Assembly (NCBI RefSeq): GCF_000010185.1
Contig: NC_010376.1
Location: 682,001-746,000 of the forward strand
Source: Finegoldia magna ATCC 29328
Lineage (GTDB): Bacteria > Bacillota > Clostridia > Tissierellales > Peptoniphilaceae
DNA: 64,000 nucleotides
Direction of reading: 5' to 3'
Both the position numbers and the translations under genes were made by a program. Positions 53,792-61,087 of this stretch are shown piece after piece; the stretch's first letter is position 1, and every line of letters begins with the position of its first letter. The notes under the pieces are model-generated. The model searched no databases. It was not told the DNA's origin and saw nothing but the letters and a program-made list of their open reading frames with translations.

Positions 53792-53848
53792 GCTTTTAAA
53801 GCTAAAATATGTTATAATAATATAGTATTAATATGTAAATTAGAATCT

Positions 53849-53874
53849 TTGACATAAAAAGAGTATAATATAAT
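53849..53874 (+). promoter_or_regulatory. Likely promoter of the asp23-like gene and fakA
   Basis: A perfect TTGACA at 53849-53854 and TATAAT at 53869-53874, but only 14 bases apart, shorter than normal. Another TATAAT lies at 53813-53818. Confidence 0.45.
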
Positions 53875-53902
53875 TAATTAGGTATCACAAATAGGAGGTA
53901 AT

Positions 53903-54265
53903 ATGACTACTAAAATTGATAACGAATATGGTTCAATATTAATATCAGATAATATCGTTAGAACTATTGCTAGTGAAACAGCGATGACTTGTTATGGGAT
54001 TGTTGGACTAGCTTATAAAAATTTGTCAGATGGTTTTTTAATGTTACTCAATAAAGATAATATGAGTAAAGGCGTAAAAGTATATACAAAAAATAATAAA
54101 ATTGTAATAGATTTGACTGTTGTTTTGGAATATGGTACTAAAATTGCTGTGGTTTGCCAAAATATTATTGATACAGTTAAATATAGTGTAGAAAACAAAA
54201 CAGGTCTTGAAGTTGAATGTGTTAATGTTCTTGTTCAAGATATGAGAATAAACGAAGGAAAATAG
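53903..54265 (+). CDS. Asp23/Gls24 family protein (YloU)
   Basis: A 120-residue protein of the Asp23 family. ISDNIVRTIASETAMTCYGIVGLAYKN and the beta-rich KGVKVYTKNNKIVIDLTVVLEYGTKIAVVCQNIIDTVKYSVENKTGLEVECVNV-type core are typical. Members are linked to cell-envelope homeostasis, and the gene nearly always precedes fakA as here (8-base gap). GGAGG precedes the ATG. Confidence 0.93.
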   Translation: MTTKIDNEYGSILISDNIVRTIASETAMTCYGIVGLAYKNLSDGFLMLLNKDNMSKGVKVYTKNNKIVIDLTVVLEYGTKIAVVCQNIIDTVKYSVENKTGLEVECVNVLVQDMRINEGK

Positions 54266-54273
54266 GGGGCACA

Positions 54274-55899
54274 ATGAAGAATGACGCAACACTGTTCAAG
54301 AATTGCCTTCTAGCGGGATTTAAGAACTTAGAAAATAAAAGGGAAATAGTTAATAGCTTAAATGTTTTTCCGGTTCCTGATGGAGATACTGGTACCAATA
54401 TGACATTGACAATTAAATCTGCTATTTCCAAGGTCAATGGCGTAACTGATTTGAGCATTGCAAGTTTAGCGAAAGCTATGAGCGATGGTTCACTTATGGG
54501 AGCTAGAGGAAATTCGGGAGTAATTACTTCTCAAATTATGAGGGGTTTTTATAATGGTTTTAAAGATTATACAGAATTTAATATATTAGCATTAAGAGAT
54601 GGATTTGTTGAAAGTTATAAAACTGCCTACAAAGCTGTAATGAAACCAACAGAAGGAACTATTCTTACAGTTTCTAGATGCATGGGAGAATTTGCTGAAG
54701 ATAACTACCAAAATTACGAAGATATCAAAGAATTTTTGACAGATATTATTTCTGAAGGTAACAAGGCGCTTCTTAAAACAAAAGAAATGTTACCTGTTTT
54801 AAAAGAAGCCGATGTAGTTGATGCAGGTGGACAAGGATTAATGCTATTTTTAGAAGGCGTTTTAAATTACGATAATGAAAAATTAATTTCAGAAACTGTA
54901 ATAGATGAATCTTCTAGAACTATCAATGAAAACACGAATGTTGTATCTGATGAAGAAATAAAATTTGGATATTGTACTGAATTTTTCATAATGACTGATG
55001 CTGACGAAAATTCATATAGATCAAAACTTGAAAACCTTGGAGATTGTTTATTAGTTGTAAAAGGTGATGGAGTAATCAAGACTCATATACACACTAACAA
55101 TCCTGGTAAAGTTTTAGAAATAGCCTTAGAATTAGGCGCATTAAAAGATATTAAAATTGATAACATGAGATTACAACATCAAAACTTGTATTCTACTGAA
55201 GAAGAAATTAATCAAGCTTCTAGTAAACCTTCAGAACCAGAAAAAGATTTTGGATTTGTGGTTGTTAGCAGTGGGAAAGGCTTCAGCAAAGTTTTTGAGA
55301 TGCTAAATGTCGATGAAGTAATAACTGGTGGCCAAACAATGAATCCATCAACTGAAGATATAGTTAATTCTATAGAAAAAGTTAATGCAAAGACAGTTTA
55401 TGTGTTCCCAAATAATAAAAATATTATATTATCAGCAAATCAAGCTAAACAAATAGTTGATAAGCAAGTATATGTGGTAGAAACAAAAGCCGTACCACAA
55501 TCTATTTCTGCGCTTTTGGCTTTCAACGAAGAAGCTAGTGCACAAGAAAACTTTGACAGTTTTAACGATGTAATATCTACTGTAAAAACGGGAGAAGTTA
55601 CTTTTGCTGTGAAAGATTTAAATATGTCTGATATAAAAGTGAAAAAAGACGATATTATCGGTCTTGATCAAAAGAATATTAGGGCTGTCGGTAATGATAT
55701 TAACAAAGTTTCAATGGATTTATTAAGACAACTAATTCAAAAAGATGATTCATTAGTCACTATATATTACGGCGAAGGTTGTGATGAAATGATGGCCAAT
55801 AAATTAAGGGATAGTTTGGAAGAAGAATATAAAGATATTGATATAGAGGTTGTTGAGGGATCTCAACCGTTATATTATTATGTATTTTCAATAGAATAA
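54274..55899 (+). CDS. fakA: Fatty acid kinase catalytic subunit FakA
   Basis: A 541-residue DAK2-type kinase (YloV) that phosphorylates fatty acids held by FakB/DegV proteins. The N-terminal DhaL domain (about 1-200) has PVPDGDTGTNMTLT, with magnesium-binding D36 and D38, and GARGNSGVITSQIMRG. The middle and C-terminal domains follow the family order. A FakB-type DegV gene lies at 23630. The ribosome binding site GGGGG is six bases upstream. Confidence 0.94.
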   Translation: MKNDATLFKNCLLAGFKNLENKREIVNSLNVFPVPDGDTGTNMTLTIKSAISKVNGVTDLSIASLAKAMSDGSLMGARGNSGVITSQIMRGFYNGFKDYTEFNILALRDGFVESYKTAYKAVMKPTEGTILTVSRCMGEFAEDNYQNYEDIKEFLTDIISEGNKALLKTKEMLPVLKEADVVDAGGQGLMLFLEGVLNYDNEKLISETVIDESSRTINENTNVVSDEEIKFGYCTEFFIMTDADENSYRSKLENLGDCLLVVKGDGVIKTHIHTNNPGKVLEIALELGALKDIKIDNMRLQHQNLYSTEEEINQASSKPSEPEKDFGFVVVSSGKGFSKVFEMLNVDEVITGGQTMNPSTEDIVNSIEKVNAKTVYVFPNNKNIILSANQAKQIVDKQVYVVETKAVPQSISALLAFNEEASAQENFDSFNDVISTVKTGEVTFAVKDLNMSDIKVKKDDIIGLDQKNIRAVGNDINKVSMDLLRQLIQKDDSLVTIYYGEGCDEMMANKLRDSLEEEYKDIDIEVVEGSQPLYYYVFSIE

Positions 55900-55900
55900 C

Positions 55901-55975
55901 TCCTTACAAAGAATAACAAATAATAGATCGATTTTATCGGTCTATTATTTGTATTACTAATGTAAGGATTTTTTT
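55901..55975 (+). terminator. Nested double-hairpin terminator after fakA
   Basis: An inner stem of about 15 bp (55918-55932 with 55936-55950, one G-T pair) lies inside an outer stem TCCTTACA/TGTAAGGA (55901-55908 with 55961-55968), directly followed by T7. The T run fits termination by the outer stem. Confidence 0.75.
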
Positions 55976-55987
55976 GTGTGGTGAATT

Positions 55988-58024
55988 ATGCAATTATCAG
56001 AAATAAAAGGAATAGGAAAGAAAAAATTAGAAGTATTAAACTCTATGGGTATTATCAATATTAATGATTTGTTGAATTATTTTCCTTACAGATACGAAAA
56101 CAGATCTATTATTAAAAACATTATTGATACGAGAGATGAAGAAAATTGTGTTATAAAGGTAAAGTTTATTTCTAAACCTATAACTAAATATTTAAGAAGA
56201 AATCTAAACTTAACAACTGCTATAGCATTTGATGATACTTCAAAAATTAGCGTGTCATGGTTTAATCAACCTTTTATTAGAAATCAAATTTTGCCAAATA
56301 CAACTTATTATCTATATGGAAAGATACAAAGAGTCCAAAACCAATTTAAAATATCTTCACCAATATTAAGTAAAACTTTTGGCGGGAAATTGGGCATAAT
56401 TTATCCAATTTACAAAGTTAAAAAAGGCATAACAAATAACGATATGATTAAGTTTGTTGATTTTGCTATTAAACATTGTATTGATGAAATAAAAAATGTT
56501 ATTCCGTATAGTATGATTAAAAACTATGATATTGAAAATAAAAGAAATGCGATAAAAAACATTCATAAACCAGTTGATTACATGCAATTTAAAAGAGCTA
56601 GAACTGCTCTTGTTCTTGAAGAAGTTATTATAATGCAACTTGCAATGAAATCGATGAAAACATCACTCAACCAACAAAATTATATAAAACTTCAATCAGA
56701 TGAAAGTATAAATATTTTCATAAATTCTTTAAAATTTGAACTTACAAAAGGACAACTTGAAGCAATAAAAGATATCGAAATGGACATGACATCTGAAAAG
56801 AGAATGAATAGACTGGTTCAAGGTGATGTTGGAAGTGGCAAGACAATAGTAGCGGAGGCAGCGATTTTTAAATCACATTCTAGTGGTTACCAATCTGCCT
56901 TTATGGCTCCTACAGATATATTAGCGACACAACATTATGAAAGCTTGTCAGAAGATTTTTCAAAATTTGGAATAAAAGTTTGCTTATTGAAATCTGACTT
57001 AACAAAATCAGAAAAAGATTTGGTTCTAAAAGGAATAAAATCAGGATATTTCGATGTTATAGTAGGAACCCATGCAATAATACAAGATTTTGTTGAATTT
57101 AAAAGACTTGGACTTGTAATTACTGATGAACAACATAGATTTGGAGTGGGTCAAAGAAAAAAAATTTCTGACAAAGGTCAAAATCCAGATGTTCTTGTAA
57201 TGACAGCTACTCCAATTCCTAGAACTTTAGCACTTTCTTATTACGGAGATTTAGATATATCAACAATAAATGAAATGCCTAAAGGAAGAAAAATAATAGA
57301 AACATATTCTGTTGGCTTTAGCTACGAAAAAAGGATAGCGGATTTTATAAGAAAACAAGTTGATAATGGGTTTCAGGCATATATCGTTTGTCCATTGATA
57401 GAAGAATCTGAATCTTTAGAATTAGAAAATGTAACGGAACTTTACAATAGGCTTACTGGTGAATATTTTTCAGATATAAATGTTGGAATGTTACATGGAA
57501 AAATGAAATCCTCGGAAAAAGAAGAAACTATGAAAGATTTTGTAGACGGTAAAACAAAAATACTTGTATCTACAACTGTTATTGAGGTTGGAGTTAATGT
57601 TAGAAAAGCAAATGTAATAGTTATTTATAACGCTGAAAGATTTGGACTTTCACAACTTCATCAACTTAGGGGAAGAGTAGGTAGATCATCAGATCAATCA
57701 TATTGTATACTTATCAATAAAGCACATTCTGATGAGCAAATGGAAAGAATGAATATTATGGTCAAGACAAATAGCGGATTTGAACTATCACAAAAAGATT
57801 TGATGATGAGAGGTAGTGGTGATTTATTAGGAACTAGACAATCAGGAATACCGCTTTTAAATATCGCAGATCTTGAAAAAGATTATGATTTGATAGAAAA
57901 AGCAGCGGTGATAACTGATTATATCTACACTAATGATTTGTTAAAAAATAAAGAATATAGTTATTTAAATGAAGAAATAAACAAATTTAAAGATAAATTA
58001 TTAGAAAATGTTATTTTTAATTGA
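55988..58024 (+). CDS. recG: ATP-dependent DNA helicase RecG
   Basis: A 678-residue fork-reversal helicase. An N-terminal wedge OB domain (about 1-230) carries IKGIGKKKLEVLNSMGI and a NYFPYRYENRS segment. The helicase core has QGDVGSGKT (about 278-286), DEQHRFGVGQR, TATPIPRTLAL and QLRGRVGRSSDQSYC. Length and motifs are normal. GGTGA precedes the ATG. Confidence 0.97.
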   Translation: MQLSEIKGIGKKKLEVLNSMGIININDLLNYFPYRYENRSIIKNIIDTRDEENCVIKVKFISKPITKYLRRNLNLTTAIAFDDTSKISVSWFNQPFIRNQILPNTTYYLYGKIQRVQNQFKISSPILSKTFGGKLGIIYPIYKVKKGITNNDMIKFVDFAIKHCIDEIKNVIPYSMIKNYDIENKRNAIKNIHKPVDYMQFKRARTALVLEEVIIMQLAMKSMKTSLNQQNYIKLQSDESINIFINSLKFELTKGQLEAIKDIEMDMTSEKRMNRLVQGDVGSGKTIVAEAAIFKSHSSGYQSAFMAPTDILATQHYESLSEDFSKFGIKVCLLKSDLTKSEKDLVLKGIKSGYFDVIVGTHAIIQDFVEFKRLGLVITDEQHRFGVGQRKKISDKGQNPDVLVMTATPIPRTLALSYYGDLDISTINEMPKGRKIIETYSVGFSYEKRIADFIRKQVDNGFQAYIVCPLIEESESLELENVTELYNRLTGEYFSDINVGMLHGKMKSSEKEETMKDFVDGKTKILVSTTVIEVGVNVRKANVIVIYNAERFGLSQLHQLRGRVGRSSDQSYCILINKAHSDEQMERMNIMVKTNSGFELSQKDLMMRGSGDLLGTRQSGIPLLNIADLEKDYDLIEKAAVITDYIYTNDLLKNKEYSYLNEEINKFKDKLLENVIFN

Positions 58025-58032
58025 GGTGAGAA

Positions 58033-58593
58033 ATGAAAGTTATTTCAGGAAAAATGAGAGGTATGAACTTAAATACTGATTTAGATAGATTTACAAGACC
58101 AACTGAAGGCAAAATAAAAGAAGCTATATTTAGCGTGATATTTCAGGTAAAACCAAATTCTAAAGCATTGGATTTATTTGCTGGAAGTGGAGCAGTTGGG
58201 ATAGAATTCTTAAGTAGAGGTTGTGATTTGGTAGTATTTAGTGAAGCTTCTAGTGATAATATAAGATGCATCAATGAAAATATTGAACATACGAAATCAC
58301 AAGAATTTACAAAAGTATTTAAGGGAGATTTTAAGAAAAATATATTGAATATCAAGAGGCAAGGAATAAAATTCGACTATGTTTTTATAGATCCTCCATA
58401 CGAAAGACTAAATTATTACAAAGAATCAATTCAAATGCTCTTAGATAATGATATTTTGAATGATGATTGTCTTGTGATATTAGAATCAGAAAAAGAGTTG
58501 CCAGATGAATATTTTGGTTCTTTGAATTTGGAAAAGCAAAAACAATATGGAAAAAAGAAAAATATTTATTTTTTGAGGAAAGATAATGAATAA
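58033..58593 (+). CDS. rsmD: 16S rRNA m2G966 methyltransferase RsmD
   Basis: A 186-residue class I methyltransferase. The N-terminal KVISGKMRGMNLNTD and RPTEGKIKEAIFS, motif I ALDLFAGSGAVGIEFLSRG, and the catalytic DPPY in YVFIDPPYERL are diagnostic. It lies between recG and coaD in the standard order and overlaps coaD by 8 bases. Confidence 0.96.
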   Translation: MKVISGKMRGMNLNTDLDRFTRPTEGKIKEAIFSVIFQVKPNSKALDLFAGSGAVGIEFLSRGCDLVVFSEASSDNIRCINENIEHTKSQEFTKVFKGDFKKNILNIKRQGIKFDYVFIDPPYERLNYYKESIQMLLDNDILNDDCLVILESEKELPDEYFGSLNLEKQKQYGKKKNIYFLRKDNE

Positions 58594-59074
58594 AACAAAA
58601 GTTTTATATCCAGGTAGTTTTGATCCGATAACAAATGGGCACATGGATATCATTGAAAGAAGCGCAAAGATTTTTGAAGAAGTAAATGTAGCTGTTGTAA
58701 AAAATATTCAAAAGAAAAGTACATTTACGCTAGAACAGAGAGTTGAAATGATTGAAAAAGCTTGTAAACATTTATCTAATGTAAAGATCCATCAATTTGA
58801 AGGATTGACTGTAGATTTTGCAAAACAAATAGGATGTAGTACAATTATAAGGGGACTACGTGCTGTAAGTGATTTTGAGTCAGAAATGCAAATGTCATTG
58901 GCTAATAAAAAGTTAAATGATGAATTAGAAACATTATTTCTAGTTGCAGATGGAAAGTATGCATTTCTTTCGTCTTCTATAGTAAGGGAGATAGCTTCAT
59001 ATGGCGCTGATATCTCAGAACTTGTTCCAGAAAATATCGTTGAGGATATAAAGCAAAGATTTAACGATAAATAA
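58586..59074 (+). CDS. coaD: Phosphopantetheine adenylyltransferase
   Basis: A 162-residue nucleotidyltransferase making dephospho-CoA. YPGSFDPITNGHMDIIERS carries the T/H-x-G-H motif, IRGLRAVSDFESEMQMSLANKKL the phosphopantetheine site, and FLSSSIVREIASYGADISELVP the C-terminal helix. It works downstream of CoaBC (40030). Confidence 0.97.
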   Translation: MNKTKVLYPGSFDPITNGHMDIIERSAKIFEEVNVAVVKNIQKKSTFTLEQRVEMIEKACKHLSNVKIHQFEGLTVDFAKQIGCSTIIRGLRAVSDFESEMQMSLANKKLNDELETLFLVADGKYAFLSSSIVREIASYGADISELVPENIVEDIKQRFNDK

Positions 59075-59084
59075 ACGCTTTATC

Positions 59085-59113
59085 TTGAATTAATTTGATA
59101 TTTTTATTATAAT
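59085..59113 (+). promoter_or_regulatory. Promoter of the coiled-coil gene
   Basis: TTGAAT, 17 bases, TATAAT, about 37 bases before the start codon. It gives this gene its own transcript apart from coaD. Confidence 0.7.
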
Positions 59114-59150
59114 AATTATAAGAATAATTAGCTCAATGCGGGAGGGTTAC

Positions 59151-59624
59151 ATGGATATTATTAAATTAATAGAAGAAATGGAAGACATACTTGATGAAGC
59201 ATCAACAGTTCCATTTTCTAAAAAGGTTATGGTAGAAAGAGAAGAACTTTTATCAGTTTTAAAAGACATGAGAGAAAATCTACCAGAAGAAATCAAACAA
59301 GCTCAATGGACTAATGCTGAAAAGAATAGAATTATTGATGAAGCTAACAGAGAGTCTGAAAATATTAGAACTCAAGCTTATAAAGAAGCTGAAAAAATTG
59401 ACCAAGAAGCTCGTAACAGATTTGAAACAATGGTAAATGAACACGATGTTACTATTGCAGCTCAAAAAAACGCGGAAGAAATTACTTCTCAAGCCGAAAA
59501 CAATGCTAGACTATTGAAGAGTCAATCTATTCAATATATCGATGAAATGTTAGAAACAACACAAGATAAATTACACAATTTATTGGATGAATTACAAGAA
59601 AATAGAAACGAATTAAAAGGCTAA
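59151..59624 (+). CDS. Coiled-coil protein, function unknown
   Basis: A 157-residue, soluble, almost wholly helical protein rich in E, N and Q. The ATG at 59151 follows GGGAGGG; the ATG at 59136 lies before that site and would add only five residues. The first ~60 residues (IIKLIEEMEDILDEASTVPFSKKVMVEREELLSVLK) resemble the N-terminal dimer element of DivIVA-associated helical proteins; the rest (about 65-157) is a long heptad-like coil, RIIDEANRESENIRTQAYKEAEKI. Such proteins after coaD are often named ATPase or DivIVA-like. No membrane helix is present. The missing divIVA makes a division role worth testing. Confidence 0.75.
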   Translation: MDIIKLIEEMEDILDEASTVPFSKKVMVEREELLSVLKDMRENLPEEIKQAQWTNAEKNRIIDEANRESENIRTQAYKEAEKIDQEARNRFETMVNEHDVTIAAQKNAEEITSQAENNARLLKSQSIQYIDEMLETTQDKLHNLLDELQENRNELKG

Positions 59625-59626
59625 TA

Positions 59627-59664
59627 AAAAGCTTGGTAGTTATACTACCAAGCTTTTTTAAGTA
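59627..59664. terminator. Bidirectional terminator, coiled-coil gene / flavodoxin
   Basis: A 14-bp stem (AAAAGCTTGGTAGT and its complement, 59627-59640 with 59644-59657), a 3-base loop and T runs on both strands. Confidence 0.9.
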
Positions 59665-60084
59665 TTATTTTAATAAATTATCTGCGAACGTTTTGATGTC
59701 ATTAGTAGAGTTTTCATCTGGTGCATCGTAACAAATTACAGTGTCAATAACATTTAAATTGTTTTTATCACATCTTTCTTTCCAAAATCCCATCCATTCG
59801 CCGTTGTTCCATTCGTATGATCCGAATAAGGCGATTTTTTTATCATTTAATTTATTTTCTAAATCTGAAAACATTGGTTCAAATGATGTATCCTCTAACT
59901 CTTCGTCTCCCATAGCAGGGCATCCGAAAGCAATTACATCGAAATTATCGATATTGCAGTTTTGATAATCATCACTAAAAACCATTTCAACTTTAGAACC
60001 CTTTGACTCACACTCATCTTTAATTATTTGAGCCATTTTTTCAGTGTTACCAGTTTGTGACCAGTACAAAATTAATAAATTCAT
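59665..60084 (-). CDS. Flavodoxin
   Basis: A 139-residue FMN electron carrier. LILYWSQTGNTEKMAQIIKDE is the FMN phosphate-binding loop (residues 3-23), and FGCPAMGDEELED and FGSYEWNNGEW are the two isoalloxazine-contacting loops. Short-chain type. Flavodoxin commonly replaces ferredoxin under iron shortage. It lies three bases downstream of a DUF3793 gene on the minus strand in one operon, whose promoter carries Fur-like boxes. Confidence 0.95.
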   Translation of the reverse strand: MNLLILYWSQTGNTEKMAQIIKDECESKGSKVEMVFSDDYQNCNIDNFDVIAFGCPAMGDEELEDTSFEPMFSDLENKLNDKKIALFGSYEWNNGEWMGFWKERCDKNNLNVIDTVICYDAPDENSTNDIKTFADNLLK

Positions 60085-60087
60085 AAT

Positions 60088-60633
60088 TTACTCCTTAAAA
60101 TAATTTATTATATCAAACAAGTTATTTCCTTGTAATGATAGTCTTTTTGTTATTTGCTTAGCGTAGTCATATTTTTTAAAAATATTTTTTGCTCTCTCAA
60201 CATCAGAATATACTTTCCATTTTCCAGATATACATTCATTTTTTCCATTGTAATTTATAAATCCAAGCACATCTTCATATGGATACCCTAAGAAAAATCC
60301 GATTTCATGAGGGAATTCATTTTCAAGCAATCTTTTCTTTAAAAAATTTATGCTGCTATTAAAATTATCCACAGGATAACCATAACTTTCTAAAGCTTTT
60401 TTTAGCCTCTTATCATTATAGTTTTCTATTAAATTGTAATTTATTAAGTACAGCAATAACTTTTTTTCAGTTTGCTTTAAAATAATTAAACTAAAATTAT
60501 ATTCAGATAATTTTTCATTTAATTTTAATATGTCTTCAAATATGTTTTCTGTATAATCGACGTTTATCATATTTGCAAATTTGAGATTACTAAGTGTGGG
60601 ATAACAATGTTCTAATAATATGTCTTGTAACAT
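60088..60633 (-). CDS. DUF3793 family protein
   Basis: A 181-residue soluble protein of unknown function. The hallmark is ENEFPHEIGFFLGYPYEDVLGFI, followed by a short gap and SGKWKVYSDVERA (about residues 110-150). The start is taken at the ATG at 60633 with GAGG five bases upstream; the GTG at 60639 overlaps that site. DUF3793 genes in Clostridia and relatives often lie beside flavodoxin, as here. A role in iron limitation is inferred from context only. Confidence 0.88.
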   Translation of the reverse strand: MLQDILLEHCYPTLSNLKFANMINVDYTENIFEDILKLNEKLSEYNFSLIILKQTEKKLLLYLINYNLIENYNDKRLKKALESYGYPVDNFNSSINFLKKRLLENEFPHEIGFFLGYPYEDVLGFINYNGKNECISGKWKVYSDVERAKNIFKKYDYAKQITKRLSLQGNNLFDIINYFKE

Positions 60634-60654
60634 AACCACCTCTATAATAAGTAT

Positions 60655-60669
60655 TGATAATTGATATCA
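60655..60669 (-). promoter_or_regulatory. Fur box downstream of the flavodoxin-operon -10
   Basis: TGATAATTGATATCA, matching the 7-1-7 Fur consensus TGATAATnATTATCA at 12 of 14 arm positions. It lies just downstream of the -10 at the expected transcription start, a repressing position. The Fur-family gene at 13775 is the candidate binder. Confidence 0.65.
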
Positions 60670-60674
60670 TAAAA

Positions 60675-60703
60675 ATTATAGCACATGATTTCACAGAAAT
60701 CAA
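60675..60703 (-). promoter_or_regulatory. Promoter of the DUF3793-flavodoxin operon
   Basis: On the minus strand: TTGATT (60698-60703), 17 bases ending TGC, TATAAT (60675-60680). Extended -10. Fur-like dyads flank it on both sides. Confidence 0.75.
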
Positions 60704-60704
60704 T

Positions 60705-60717
60705 ATTGATTATCAAT
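60705..60717 (-). promoter_or_regulatory. Second Fur-like dyad upstream of the -35
   Basis: ATTGATTATCAAT, a perfect 6-1-6 inverted repeat containing one exact GATAAT hexamer on the minus strand. It also lies about 20 bases upstream of the secG -10, so it could affect both divergent promoters. Confidence 0.5.
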
Positions 60718-60735
60718 TAAATTGTAAGAAATTTG

Positions 60736-60744
60736 TGGTATAAT
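60736..60744 (+). promoter_or_regulatory. Upstream secG promoter (extended -10)
   Basis: TGGTATAAT with no clear -35. It would give a long leader of about 88 bases before secG. Confidence 0.45.
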
Positions 60745-60775
60745 ATTTTTGTGCATTAATGGTATATGAAATATC

Positions 60776-60804
60776 TTGATAATATCGAATGTGTATGTTA
60801 TATT
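60776..60804 (+). promoter_or_regulatory. Downstream secG promoter
   Basis: TTGATA, 17 bases, TATATT. The start point would be about 28 bases before the secG ATG. Confidence 0.55.
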
Positions 60805-60838
60805 TTATATATCAACTTAATTGAAATGAGGTGGATAA

Positions 60839-61063
60839 ATGAAGACTGTTTTTTCAGTAATTTTAGTTCTTGCTAGTATCGTAATTATATTTGCGGTAAT
60901 GAGTCAAGAAACTAAATCAGAAGGGATGGCAGCGTTAACAGGCGAAACTAATGTCGGAGGACACGGTGGAAGATTAACTAAGGATAATTATATCAACAGA
61001 GTCGTAGTTGTATCATCAGTTATATTCTTAGTTTCAGCTTTGGCGTTAGCATATATAAAATAA
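60839..61063 (+). CDS. secG: Preprotein translocase subunit SecG
   Basis: A 74-residue SecYEG component. Two membrane helices (about 1-21 and 52-72) flank the glycine-rich loop MSQETKSEGMAALTGETN, where the family's SxSKxGGLG-like region reads GGHGGRLTKDNYINR. GAGGTGG precedes the ATG. hppA follows after 24 bases. In many Firmicutes secG precedes rnr; here rnr is 27 kb away. Confidence 0.88.
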   Translation: MKTVFSVILVLASIVIIFAVMSQETKSEGMAALTGETNVGGHGGRLTKDNYINRVVVVSSVIFLVSALALAYIK

Positions 61064-61087
61064 TTTAATAGTTGAAAGGAGTAAATC

